64,000 nucleotides of DNA. Source: Carettochelys insculpta. Its lineage: Eukaryota > Chordata > Testudines > Carettochelyidae. Positions 1 through 10,226 of this stretch are shown piece by piece; position 1 is the first letter of the stretch; each line of letters opens with the position of its first letter. The position numbers were made by a program, and so were the translations under genes. The notes below the pieces were generated by a model, which made no database searches, had not been told where the DNA came from, and was given only the letters and a program-made list of their open reading frames with translations. The stretch is taken from contig NC_134137.1 of the NCBI RefSeq assembly GCF_033958435.1, positions 228,263,501-228,327,500 of the forward strand, given 5' to 3'.

Positions 1-1044
1 AATAAAAATTCATTTATTTATTGCCTGCGTTTTCTACTTCTTAGATATCCTCTCACATCATGATTATATAGCTGCTTTAGTAAGGGACTTTTAAAAAGCC
101 TTTAACAAAGTTATATTATCAACGAGTTCTTCATCCATTGTTTTATGGGCACATTCAGAGAATTCCAACAGATTAGTGAGACGTGAGTAATGAAATGTTA
201 TAGGTCATTTTAAGAAAATACACAGTTTGCATATTATTCTAACATGCTGAACTCAAGGCACCAATGATCAGATCCAGCTTAGCAAATCCTTTTTCCAGTT
301 GTGTGATCATGGCTATGGGCTTCATAGATAGTAGTCAAGTTGTGATCATTAAGTTACCTGTGTAAGAAAATGTATCCTCTTCCTCTATTTGTTACCTTCC
401 TTCCCACTGACTCCTGCAAGGTATCCTTGTGCAATTTGTCAGCTTTCAGATGAAAGAAAAATAAACATCCCATCACACCTGATTTTTTTTTAAACCTAGT
501 CCATGAACTACACAGTGTGGCAAAGCCCACCCTAACTAGCAGCATTAGCTTCAGATTAGTCCCACTATATGCCCCCAGGCCTGGAGGTGGCCATAGTGAC
601 AAGTCTGAGTCCAACAGGGAGGATGGAACTGAAGGTTTATTTCAGCTGGACATGATACAGCTCTGGTGTCTGTGAGACGAGACCAAGGGCCTTTTGTTTT
701 AGTTGATTACCTGTTGCTAATCCCTACTGCACTGTGTTTTGTTGATCCTCTGACCCTGCAGGAAAGAGGGTGAGGTTGGGGGGCTGAACGGAAGAGGGAG
801 TGTTTGGGAAGGAGAGAGAGAACATAGGGAAAGAATCAGAGAAATGGGGGAGGGCTGTGGGAGAATGAGGGGACGCAGGACATACAACTAGCAAGGATCC
901 ACCCAGCGTAAAGACCTATTACCATAGCCACAGACGTCTGGGATCCAACTTACTGCTTTAATAAGGCTCAGTAATGACAATCTCCACACGCTTATTGTCC
1001 TCTGCACGTCTCCTTTCAAGCTTATCTCCAGTTCCAACTCCTCT
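1..1044. other. Downstream flank of the B7-like gene
   Basis: No gene or well-defined element was recognised. The start is AT-rich; an A/G-rich stretch lies near 770-870. The 3' UTR of the B7-like gene, if still transcribed, would lie here, but I see no single convincing polyadenylation signal close after its stop codon. ORFs in this stretch lack recognisable domains. Confidence 0.5.
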
Positions 1045-1184
1045 TCACATTGCTTTGTGGAGGCTAAAGGCTATGAAGACATCAGATGCAGGAGTGGTAG
1101 GAGGACCCAGGAAAGGGCAAGAGGAGGCTGATGCCATGGTCATGTTCAATAGCTGCAAATGGTCTGTCGTCTTGATGTTGGATT
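1045..1184 (-). CDS. VTCN1: Last coding exon of the VTCN1-like gene
   Basis: The acceptor is a pyrimidine-rich tract ending TTACAG, directly upstream of position 1184. Read in phase 1 after the IgC exon, the sequence begins with a Glu-Ser-Asn-Ile-Lys stretch and the motif HLQLLN, which is characteristic of the VTCN1 C-terminal exon; a stop follows at 1045-1047. The residues after HLQLLN (NMTMASASSCPFLGPP and onward) are only weakly hydrophobic, so a membrane anchor is doubtful. The family match rests on the short conserved motif plus exon order and phase. Confidence 0.7.
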
Positions 1185-2287
1185 CTGTAATGAAAGAAGA
1201 CAGTATCAGAATGAAGGGCACTGTTGTATTTGTCAATCCCTCCTGCCCCTTTCATGGAAAGATGAGCATACAGTTTCCATTCTTTTTGTTCCTGGGTAAA
1301 GGATGGTTCTGCTTCCCATCCCAGAGGCACACGGCTGTGAAATTCTTATTGGGACAATGCTATGACTCTCAGCACCACGAAGAGGAGGAAAACTTGTCTG
1401 AGTTTATCTGAAAATTTTCTTTCTTCAGAACGAGGCCCACTAGATGCAATCCACTCTTCTAACAAGGGAGCAGCTGCAGTCAGCCAGAGCTAGAGGTTGC
1501 TATTTTTGGTAGAGGAAAGTATTTCCAGAGAGAGCAGATCAAACAGTTTCAAACTGCAGAATGCTTTCACGATCAGCTCTATCTCTGGGCGCTGCAGTAG
1601 GGGAGAGACAGTTTGATCTTCAAAATAATAGTGAACATGGGTACCTCTCTGTTACTGTAATTGGAGACAGTCAAATGGAACGATCCCAACCATTTGGTTA
1701 TCAGCTGTCCCTTCCTTTAGTGTCGATGCCTGAAAGTCCAGTTCTTCTCCCAAATTACACACAGGCTAAAGACTTACCAGAGTGACTCTGTGGACCTTAT
1801 TATTCAAAGTATTTTCAGGTATGCTCAGATAAATTTGATTAAGATCAAGTCTACGCCATAAACTTACATTATGATTACTCACTCGAGTGAAAAATCCATA
1901 CCTCCTGGGCAATGCAGTTATACTAACTTAAGCCCTGGTCGAGACAGCACCATGGTGATGAGAGAGCATCTCTCATCACTGTGGTTGCTGCCTCTTACAG
2001 AGGTGGATGGGAGAAGCTCTCCTGCCTTCACAGTAGCATCTTCACTGAAGTGTTACAGTTGCGCAACTGTGCAATTGCGGCACTGGATGTATAGACAAGC
2101 CCTAAGCTAGGACCAGCCCTCCTGAGCCCCCCCCACCCCTACCTTAGCTTATAGGGGTCTGAATTGGAGCTAGCAAAGGGAGAGGCTGCGTCGCTAGTTC
2201 CAGATTCTGCAGCATGTGAGCCGACACCCAGGAGTTAATGCATCTCCCGCTCATGTCTAATGCCCTTTAAGTGGTGCAAGAAGGTAC
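1185..2287. other. Intron between the IgC and last exons of the VTCN1-like gene
   Basis: No RNA gene or clear mobile element was recognised here. Two plus-strand ORFs (1561-1785, 1871-2110) lack recognisable domains and run antisense to the intron, so they are treated as chance frames. Confidence 0.5.
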
Positions 2288-2560
2288 CTGTCACCTTGAT
2301 GTCCCCTGTAGCTGTGGCAGTGCTATTCTTAATTACACAGGTGTAGGTGGTACTCTCTGTAATGGTGTGCAGAACCACCTGCATTGTCATGTTGTCAGAG
2401 CTCCGCTTGAAGCTGGTGTTGGAGAGCGCTGATAACTTGTCCATTGTGATACTGCGTGAAGTCCAAATCACGACAGGTTGAGGGAACCACTGGGGGGCCT
2501 GACCCTGCACAATGTCCATGCCCCTGTTGTAATCCACGTGCATCTCTGGAGAGCTGCAGG
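2288..2560 (-). CDS. VTCN1: IgC-type exon of the VTCN1-like gene
   Basis: This 273-nt exon is bounded by acceptor TTCTCCAG and donor GACAG/GTACC and is phase 1 at both ends, as expected for an Ig-domain exon. The translation has the VTCN1 landmarks PEMHVDYN, QWFPQPVVIW, SNTSFKRSSDNMTM and ATGDIKVT. Three N-glycosylation motifs (NTS, NMT, NST) are present. The F-strand cysteine (YTCVIKN) is kept, but the B-strand position that normally carries its partner reads VQGQAPQWF, with glycine for cysteine. The canonical Ig disulfide therefore cannot form, which is unusual for an exon otherwise well conserved. Confidence 0.88.
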
Positions 2561-5347
2561 CTGGAGAATCAGTTAAAAGAGCTGTGAGCAAAACTGGAGC
2601 CTGTAAGCACCAGCTATAAAATATCTGTTGTCTGTCTACTGGACTGTGGGTCTAGAGTGCCTATTACTGTAACATTTAAGCACAGTACCTAGGTACCTGG
2701 AAACCAGAGATTCAGGTACCAGTTTTCATCCTATGGCAGACAGAGTTCTGTACAATTAACTATGTCGGGCTGAACGCAGAAATTCCCAAATTTCGTCAGC
2801 AACTTGGTTCATCAAGCAAACAGGTTCCACCAAAGTACCTGCAGTGCTAGTAACCATGAACCTTGCCACGTATGGGCCTGATCCTGTGAGAAACTAGGCA
2901 TCCCGTCTCCAATACTGAAATCAGTGGGAGCTGAGTGCTGTGCCCTGCTAGCAATAGCCCCTCCATGTGGGACCAGAAGGCTTGTACAAAGTGCTGGAGC
3001 CTGAGGGAGCACTGAGGGTCATGTTTTGTATATGTGGTATTGGAAACAAGGTTCCCACATCTGCAGAAGAGCTGTGTATAAGATGAAGAGCTTCTCTCCT
3101 TTACCAACAAAAGTTAGTCAAATTAAAGCTGTTACCTCACCCACCTTGTCTCTCTCATATCCTGAGACCAACACCACACGCAACAATTAAAGGGACAGTC
3201 AACGTAAAGAAGTGGACACTTAAGCATTGCTTAGGTGAGTTAGGAGCATCAACCCCCCTGTGCTCCTAATTCAGGCACTTCTCTCACAACACTCTGTGTA
3301 CTGTTGCAACAAGGTATTCTGATGCTTGTTGTGATTGAAAGATTAGAGGGGAAAACATCTCTTAGTTTCCCAGTTTGCACTTGATTAAACTGCCGAGTCA
3401 GAATCACTGTTTCTCTTTAGTCGTCGGCCCCTTTCTCCCCTTCTGAGAAACTTTCAAATAACAGGGTAGAGAAGATATATTCAAGAAAAATAAGCAAACA
3501 TGCTTGTAGAACTGCTTTGGCCAATCTGTTAGCTGATGGCCAAGGATGTTTGGTGAGGTGACAGCAGCAAGCCAGGACACCTTGGCATTAACAGCCTCTT
3601 GGGGCCTGGTGAAGGGCAAAGCCAGAGACAGAATGCCTTTAACCACCTGGGAAGGGCACTAGTAGCGGGTGACTGCAGATCCTGGTGTGATTAGTGCTAC
3701 TGGAGTTTGCTTCTTGAGCTTTGTTTATACAATGTGGAGGACCCTACCAGATTCACGGCCATGTAAAAGTGTCAGACAGTGAAGTCTGATCTTTGATGTC
3801 CTTTTTCTCTATACTACAGATTTCATGGTTTCTCAAACTGGGCATCCTGGGGAGTTTCAGAGGGATTGCAAACATATTTTAGGGGGTTTGCAGTATTGTT
3901 ACCCTTACCGTTGCATTGTCTTCAGAGCTGGGTGGGCAGCGCCTTGCCAGCAGCAACACAGGAGTAAGGGCAGCAGCACCATAACCTGCCATCCTTATGT
4001 CTTCACTGCTGCTGACTGCAGCTCTGCCTTCAGAGCTGGGGTCCCAGACAGCAGCTGCAGCTCTCCAACTGCCCAGCACTGCCATTAACAGTGCAAAACC
4101 AAGGGTAGCAGTACTTCAATCCCTTCTATGATAACCTTGTAACCCCCCCCCCACCTCCTTTTGGGGTTAGGACCCCTATGATTACAACACCCTGAAATGC
4201 ATTATTTGAAAAACCCTATGATGGTAAAATTGACCAAAATGAGCCTTGAATTGGTAGGGCCAGAACAGTGTCCCTTTCTACTCTGGCAAGCCGTTCCTTC
4301 CTAAAGCACAAGACAAAAGAGTTTCTCTAAAGCTTATAAAAGCATGTTTTCTACCAGCTCGATTCGAGCTCTAGGGAATTTTTCTCATTGCCTCTTCTTA
4401 AAAAGTTTGGTTTTTGATAAAAGCTTTTATTGCACAGGGTCTATTTACATTCCACCCACAGGGACAGGTAGTTTCAAAAGAGCCTGCAAACAGCAGAAGT
4501 TTCATTTTACAAAGATGTAATATTCAAGAGAAAGATAAAAAGGCAACACTCCACCAGTAGTGGGACTAGCAAATAATCATTTCCCTCCTCCTGGGCTAGT
4601 GCAGAGAGACAGATCGCCACAGAGTTCCCAGCTTTTGTCCTAGCAGATCACGTTGGGAACAGACTCCTTACCTGAATCAGATCCTGTTTGTGTGCAAGTC
4701 TCTTCTAACTGCTCTCTCCCAAAGCACCCTAGACTAGAGACAGCGGAGGTTGCCCATTGATGGGCTGCCAACCCAGGGAATCCCTAACTCAGGGTCTTCC
4801 CCTGCTAGGGTGAAACTTCCCTATTCTCTTTGGTTCACATCCAAGAGAATCTGGTCAGGTCATGCTGTACCCAGACAAAAGGAATGGAGGAGACCAAAGC
4901 GAGTAATATGCTGTCCAATGACTAATGAGGCAGGTACATAAGGCAACTGACCAGAAACTCCTCTCTCTTCTCAGCTGTATTACATTAGCTTCGAGAGGTG
5001 CCAAATGAGCCCGCATTGCTAGGAGCTGTACATACCCAGAGGGCAAAGTTGAGGAAAGACTTGATAGTGGGAGAGAACAGAGAGTAGAAATTTGTGTGAA
5101 GGAAGAAGACAGCATAGAACATGAAGAAGAAAGGAGAAGGAACTGTAGACCAGTGATAGAGAGAAGAAAATAGACCTAAAAAAGATGGAAGAAAAATAAC
5201 ATACAGAGCAGAGCTAACAGAAAAAAATTAGTGGGGGGCATTAAGTGGGCTAAAAGTAAATGCAAATGAACAAAGCCAGTTTTAAAATGGCTTATATAAT
5301 GGAGAATATGCATCCCAAAAGAGACAACCCATAATATTCATAATTAT
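2561..5347. other. Intronic sequence where an IgV exon would be expected
   Basis: On the minus strand I looked for the IgV landmarks (a leading Ser-Cys strand, a Gln-Trp motif, and an Asp-Ala-Gly-Thr-Tyr-x-Cys strand) and found none. One degraded hAT-like repeat lies at about 3825-4215. The rest is not recognised. An unusually diverged IgV exon cannot be excluded by eye. Confidence 0.45.
3825..4215. mobile_element. Degraded hAT-type non-autonomous element
   Basis: The left edge reads TTTCTCAAACTGGGCATCCT and the right edge has GTTAGGACCCCTATGATTAC followed by TTGAAAAACC. These are the complementary 'wrong when alone' edges typical of vertebrate hAT/Charlie MITEs. The interior is GC-rich with a run of cytosines near 4143. 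A clean 8-bp target duplication is not visible, so boundaries are approximate. Confidence 0.45.
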
Positions 5348-6630
5348 GGTGTATAAGAACAGCCATACTGGGTCAGACCAAAGGTCCATCTAGCCCAATA
5401 TCCTGTCTTCTGACAGTGGCCAATGTCAGTGTTCCAGAGGGAGAGAACAGAACAGGCAATCATAAAGTGATCCCTCTCCTGTCATCCATTTCCAGCTCTG
5501 ACAAACACAGGCTAGGGGCACCATTTCTACCCATCCTGGCTAACAGCTATTGATGGACTTATCCTCCATGAATTTATCTAGTTCTTTTCTTGAACCCGGC
5601 TAAAGTCTTGGTCTTCACATCATCCTCTGGCAAAGGTTCCCGCAGGCCTGGCATGCACTGCCAGAAGAAAAACTTCCTTTTGTTAGTTTTAACCTGCTCC
5701 CCACTAATTTCATTTGGGCTACGTCTACACGTGCAGCCAACATCGAAATAGTCTATTTCGATGAATAACGTCTACACGTCCTCCAGGGCCGGCAACGTCG
5801 ATGTTCAACTTCGACGTTGCTCAGCCCAACATCGAAATAGGCGCAGCGAGGGAACGTCTACACGTCAAAGTAGCACACATCGAAATAGGGATGCCAGGCA
5901 CAGCTGCAGACAGGGTCACAGGGCGGACTCAACAGCAAGCCGCTCCCTTAAAGGGCCCCTCCCAGACACAGTTGCACTAAACAACACAAGATACACAGAG
6001 CTGACAACTGGTTGCAGACCCTGTGCCTGCAGCATAGATCCCCAGCTGCCGCAGAAGCAGCCAGAAGCCCTGGGCTAAGGGCTGCTGCCCACGGTGAGCA
6101 TAGAGCCCCGCAGGGGCTGGAGAGAGAGCATCTCTCAACCCCCCAGCTGATGGCCGCCATGGAGGACCCAGCAATTTCGATGTTGCGGGACGCGGATCGT
6201 CTACACGGTCCCTACTTCGACGTTGAACGTCGAAGTAGGGCGCTATTCCTATCTCCTCATGAGGTTAGCGACTTCGACGTCTCGCCGCCTAACGTTGAAG
6301 TTGGTGCCGCTACTTCGAAGTAGCGTGCACGTGTAGACGCAGCTTTGGTGACCACCCCCGCCCCCACAGTTCTCATGTTATGGGAACAAGTAAATAACTT
6401 TTCCATATTCACCTTGTCCACGCCGCTCATGATTTTATAGACCTCTGTCATATCCCTCCTCCCCGCCCCCCCCCCTTAGTCTCCACTTTTCTAAGTTGAA
6501 AAGACCTAGTCTTTTTACTCTCTCTGGATGATGACTGACCTCAGTAATAAATGCCTTTGTCTTTTCCCATTTGGACTGTGGCAATGACATGTAGTTTAGC
6601 AGGAAGCCTTGGCTGTCAGGAAACTCCACT
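5348..6630 (-). mobile_element. CR1 LINE 3' fragment (split by a MITE)
   Basis: Read on the minus strand, this is the C-terminal part of CR1 ORF2 and its 3' UTR. Visible pieces include FNLEKWRLRGG, YKIMSGVDKVN and, beyond the insertion, a CR1-type tail ending in the reverse complement of AAGAACAGCCATACTGGGTC. The frame is broken by indels. A 626-bp inverted-repeat element (5718-6343) interrupts it, so the CR1 copy is older than the MITE. Confidence 0.8.
5718..6343 (+). mobile_element. TIR transposon of the GCTACGTCTACACG family, copy 1
   Basis: The ends read GCTACGTCTACACGTGC and GCACGTGTAGACGCAGC, near-perfect terminal inverted repeats. A direct duplication TTTGG flanks them (5713-5717 and 6344-6348), giving a 5-bp target-site duplication inside a CR1 copy. 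The interior contains palindromes built from ACTTCGAAGT-like units. It encodes no transposase and is a non-autonomous DNA transposon; the 5-bp duplication does not settle the superfamily. Confidence 0.85.
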
Positions 6631-6880
6631 TAGCTCAGAGCACAGCAGCTTGACTCCTCTGCAACACTGGCTACCCAAAGCATATCCAACCTGTCATTGC
6701 GGTTTACACTGGCTTCCCACAGAACAGCAAAGCAAGTTCAAGACCTCGGACCTCAATGGTTTGGGAACCAGGATATTTTAAGGTGTGCTGTGAAAATGTT
6801 GGTTGACAAGTACAAGGGAGCTGTTCACAAAATGCTCATCTTTGTGGCAATTTCTCAGACACTGCTCCAAACTAAGTAAT
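6631..6880 (+). mobile_element. Possible LINE (L2/Rex-like) remnant
   Basis: The plus-strand translation contains LHWLPTEQQSKFKTSDL, resembling the His-Trp-Leu-Pro ... Phe-Lys motif near the C-terminus of L2/Rex-type reverse transcriptases. Frames are broken and boundaries unclear. This is a weak, motif-based call. Confidence 0.35.
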
Positions 6881-7014
6881 GAACTCACCCAGGAACAAAG
6901 CAGCATGACAAAACTCACCCCTTTCCATGCCAGCCTGCTGCCTTAAGTATGCATAGCAAACTGTACATACTACACTAGCTGAAATACAACAAAGCAAAAC
7001 ACGCACAGGGTGTG

Positions 7015-7440
7015 GCTACACTTGCATTCCTCTTTTGAAAGACCTAGGGAAATGAGGGAAATTGAAAATGCAAATGAGGTGAATAAAAATGCAAATGAGG
7101 TGCATGTTTGCATATTTGGCACCTCATTTGCATATTCTTATTTCGAAAGAGCTTCTTTCGAAAGAAGAAAACCAGTGTAGATGCTACTCTTTTGAAAGTA
7201 AACCCCAGCTTCGAAAGAATCCTTCTTCCTTTTACTTAATGGGAAGAAGGATTCTTTCGAAGATGGGGTTTACTTTCAAAAGAGCAGTGTCTATGCTGGT
7301 TTTCATCTTTCGAAATAAGCTGTTTTGAAATAAGAATATGCATATGAGGTGCCAGATATGTAAATCTGCACCTTATTTGCATTTTGGATTTCCCTCATTT
7401 GCATGCCTCTTTCAAAGAGGATTGCAAGTGTAGACACAGC
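7015..7440. mobile_element. Hairpin-forming MITE (TTTCGAAAG type)
   Basis: The ends read GCTACACTTGCA and TGCAAGTGTAGACACAGC, terminal inverted repeats related to the GCTACGTCTACACG family. The interior forms a long palindrome: the arm with AAACCCCAGCTTCGAAAGAA (about 7200) is mirrored by TTCTTTCGAAGATGGGGTTT (about 7250). Units TTTCGAAAG recur. It has no coding capacity, and no exact target duplication is visible. Confidence 0.75.
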
Positions 7441-8117
7441 TATGTATGTTCAACATGGGAAGAAGAGAGAACTAACAACCCCACATGACAGGTGGCTAGT
7501 CATGTCACCTTACGCACGTTTAGACAGTGTAGTCATGAGGGCTGTATTAAAAACCCACATTGAATCATAAATAAAATGGATCATTCTACTCCTCCTTCAT
7601 CGCACATCACCAGATCTCACTGGCAATCACAGGAAGGGAAGGTGCACTGGACCAGGATCCTGAAGATCAGAAGATTACATTTCACTTCATCCTCTCACCA
7701 CATCTTTCATAATTCATATTACAGAGCAAGGGTTAAAGCCCCACTGAGATATTACAGCAGACCTAGGAACAGAATGTAGCAGTCTAATTTGGTAGCTATA
7801 TTTAGGCCCACTGCTTCTATGTACTCAGCTATGCTATGCTGACTGTAGAATGGTTTTTCTCTGCATAGATACTACTATAATAGATTATGCAGCCTGTAGC
7901 AGCTGGTCCACAGAGTAGCACAGTCTGTCGTCTGTGAGCTAGCAGAGCTGCTGCTCAGTCAGTGCAAGTTGCACGTGGGCTGAAGGTTGTACGTGCAAAC
8001 TCTTCTGATAATGTGTAAGAGGGGGTCACGAGAGTTGCTTATAAATACAATTTGTTCTTTTTCCCCTTTAAAAACCCTCGAACTTCTGGCCTAAACAAAC
8101 TGTAGTGGAAGAATGTA
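7441..8117. other. Unassigned intronic sequence
   Basis: No gene or named repeat was recognised. A 67-residue plus-strand ORF (7576-7779) has no recognisable domain. Confidence 0.5.
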
Positions 8118-8438
8118 CAGGTTGAGCCTCTCCAATCCAAACCTCTCGTCCAGCAACATCTGCCATCTGGCAAGACTTTAGTTAGCTGGACGACTTATCA
8201 TGGCCGTGGCCAAGTTTCCCGTGGTCTCATAAAGTTTGTTTACAGACACCAGCCCTGTCTATCTGTGTTCTGTGCTGTTGTTTACCTGTAATTCACCCCC
8301 TAAATGTCTTCTAAGAGCCAGTAAGTAGTGGGAGTGTTGGTAATGCTTCTTGACAACATTGACATCCATAGTCCAGCAAATTCTCCCCTCCGGCATCAGT
8401 CATGTCCAGAGGATCCCAGACTAGAGAGATTCAACCTG
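8118..8438. mobile_element. Tigger-like mariner MITE
   Basis: The ends CAGGTTGAGCCTCTCCAATC and AGAGAGATTCAACCTG are inverted repeats of the type seen in Tigger-related TcMar elements. The dinucleotide TA flanks both ends (8116-8117 and 8439-8440), matching the mariner target duplication. The element is 321 bp with no transposase. Confidence 0.8.
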
Positions 8439-8878
8439 TATTAAGTTTGCAAAGTGAAACTCTAAGAAGGCAGAATATGACAGAAATAAAGTGGCCTGTG
8501 GAACTTTAATTCATCTCCCTTGTGCAGATGCATTACGACACAGGCTTTAAATACACGATCACATATTCTTTTTCTCTACAGAGGGTGAAACTGACACCAC
8601 AGTGATCTGCCAGATCCCACACAGCATACAGGCGTCTGAGCCAGTACTAGGAAGCAGGCCCCTGGGCTCAGTTGAAAAAAAAAGTTTTCACAGACGCACC
8701 AGTACTGAAATATTCTGAGATTCACAAGGAACCTAAAACTTCATTTGAAGCGAACTCCCAGGGCTGGAGGAAGCCCAGGTTCAGGAAGATGGCTGCCCAG
8801 GGCAAGAGCTTCCAAAATGCCTGCTAAGAGGCATCAGAACTATGCTCTGATTGGGGAAAAAAATGCTGTCAGAAAGTA

Positions 8879-9151
8879 CAGTAAACCTTCTTTTACTCAG
8901 TATTGAACAACTGGACTTCTCAATTAACCAGCATTCCCCATCCCGTATGTATGGCCAGAGGCTCCGCCACTCTCCTGCCCAGTGCCTGCCACCCAGAGCA
9001 TCTCCCCCTGCCGTACAGCCATGTGCAAGCTGCCCAGAGAAGTTCCCCATGCAGCGCAGTGCCCCGGCCAGTGCATATTGGAACATCCAGCATATTGGAC
9101 TATCCGTCAAGCTCCTGGTCCTGGGGCTGCTGGATACGGAAGAGTTTACTG
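8879..9151. mobile_element. Second Tigger-like MITE
   Basis: The left end CAGTAAACCTTCTTTTACTC and right end GGAAGAGTTTACTG are inverted repeats of Tigger type. TA precedes the left end; the right flank is CA, so one copy of the target duplication has mutated. It ends 30 bp from the donor of the VTCN1-like signal exon. The ORFs on both strands across it are by-products of the sequence, not genes. Confidence 0.6.
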
Positions 9152-9180
9152 CAGTCCAGATCAGGAACTAAGGTTCCTAC

Positions 9181-9280
9181 CTGAAACACCAACCCTGAGG
9201 AGCAGCACAATCACGGCTACCAGGAGTAGGATGATGGTAATTGTGCCGTTTAAAAAGAAAACACAACGTTGTTTAACAGA
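9181..9280 (-). CDS. VTCN1: Signal/hydrophobic exon of the VTCN1-like gene
   Basis: The minus-strand translation includes GTITIILLLVAVIVLLLRVG, followed by VSG and a consensus donor (TTTCAG/GTAGG) in phase 1. This corresponds to the hydrophobic leader of VTCN1, which also ends in a Gly-(Ile/Val)-Ser-Gly stretch at this junction. No ATG is present; in VTCN1 a few initiating residues come from an upstream exon, which I did not find. The likely acceptor is the AG at 9281-9282, which would make the exon 100 nt. Confidence 0.6.
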
Positions 9281-10039
9281 CTTGCTCCTCTAACTCTTAA
9301 CGTGGTCACACAGTGGGGGTTCAGTTATCAGTCTCTGCTCGAGGAAGAACAACAGCTCTGGGAAAGCCTGGGGAGCTGCAGGGTTAAAAGTGAAGTGGGT
9401 TGGCATTGGGGGGTCTTTTCAGAACTGGAGCAGCAGTGAGCAGTGCAGGACAGGAATGTGGTGTGCCCAGGCTTGCTGAGGGAGTGGGGGGCAGGGGTGT
9501 AAAAGAGATAGTTGCCCTGGGACCTGGCATTTCAAAGGGGCCCAGAGATTCTGAGAGATTCCCAGCTACTTTGGCTGTGGTGGCAGCCAGAATTCCCTGC
9601 CCCTTTGAAGAGCCAGCAGCTGCACCACTGCTTTGAGTGGCTGTGACAGAGCAGGAGGTGGCGGCCCAGTGCCAGGGTCCGGGCAGTGCTATTGGCTGAC
9701 TGCCATAGGCCCCACCCCTGCCACTTTTGGCCATGCCCCTTCTGGGGGTGTGGAGTCAGGCCACTCTCCCACCCTGCCTCCGGACCCGCCATGGCTGTCA
9801 GTGCCACTGGGTGCTGGGGCTGACTTAAATCAGGGCTTCTCCGGGGTGACAGTCTGGCTCAGCCCATTCATTAGTTTCTTCCATTTGTTGACATAGCTAT
9901 TTTATACAGCTTCTTATGCCAGTCTGAGCCCCACAGGGTCTGAGCATTTTCCAGTAATGCCTTAAGCGACATGACTTCCATCTGTCACATGTTGTTCGCT
10001 CTCTCAAAGACTCAAGTACGTCCTATTTTTTTTTTTTTT
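9262..10039. other. GC-rich repeat-like sequence upstream of the leader exon
   Basis: Between about 9490 and 9850 lies GC-rich sequence with overlapping ORFs on both strands and no domains. The first coding exon and promoter of the VTCN1-like gene would be expected at or beyond this point but were not identified. Confidence 0.4.
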
Positions 10040-10226
10040 TTTAGGAAGAAGGGTTCTCTCGAAGTTGGTGTTCACTTTCGAAAGAGCTGCATCTACACGG
10101 CTGCTCTTCTTTTGAAGGAAGAATATGCAAACGAGGTACCACATATGTAAATCTGAGCCTCATTTGCATTTTCAATTTCCTTCATTTGCATGCCCCTTTC
10201 AAAAGAGGAGTGCAAGTGTAGCTGCA
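10040..10226. mobile_element. Half copy of the TTTCGAAAG hairpin MITE
   Basis: The sequence repeats the right half of the element at 7015-7440: an AGAAGGGTTCTCTCGAAGTT segment, the ATGCAAACGAGGTACC and TTTGCATTTTCAATTTCC blocks, and the terminus GTGCAAGTGTAGCTGCAGCC. A poly-T run (10028-10043) sits where the left half should begin, so this is a truncated copy. Confidence 0.7.

Larger units (their letters stand above)
1045..9280 (-). pseudogene. VTCN1: VTCN1 (B7-H4)-like gene, degenerate or incomplete
   Basis: Three exons on the minus strand match the B7 co-inhibitory ligand VTCN1 (B7-H4), a type I immunoglobulin-superfamily protein that restrains T cells. They are a hydrophobic signal exon, an IgC-type exon and a short C-terminal exon, each bounded by usable splice sites in compatible phases. 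Three things argue against a normal gene. No exon encoding the IgV domain, which makes receptor contacts in B7 proteins, was found between 2561 and 9180. The B-strand cysteine of the IgC fold is replaced by glycine (codon at 2502-2504). The C-terminal exon has proline, threonine and polar residues where VTCN1 carries a hydrophobic tail. The IgC frame is nevertheless open and keeps three N-glycosylation motifs. It may be a decayed gene, a lineage-specific duplicate, or a functional gene with an unrecognised IgV exon. Confidence 0.7.

Noticed and set aside
8580..8680. Possible plus-strand exon after TTTTTCTCTACAG
   Set aside because: Short open stretch (GETDTTVICQIPHS) with no family match and no partner exons.
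8781..9110. Minus-strand ORF as a candidate IgV exon for the B7-like gene
   Set aside because: It lies within a Tigger-like MITE and has no Ig strand motifs.
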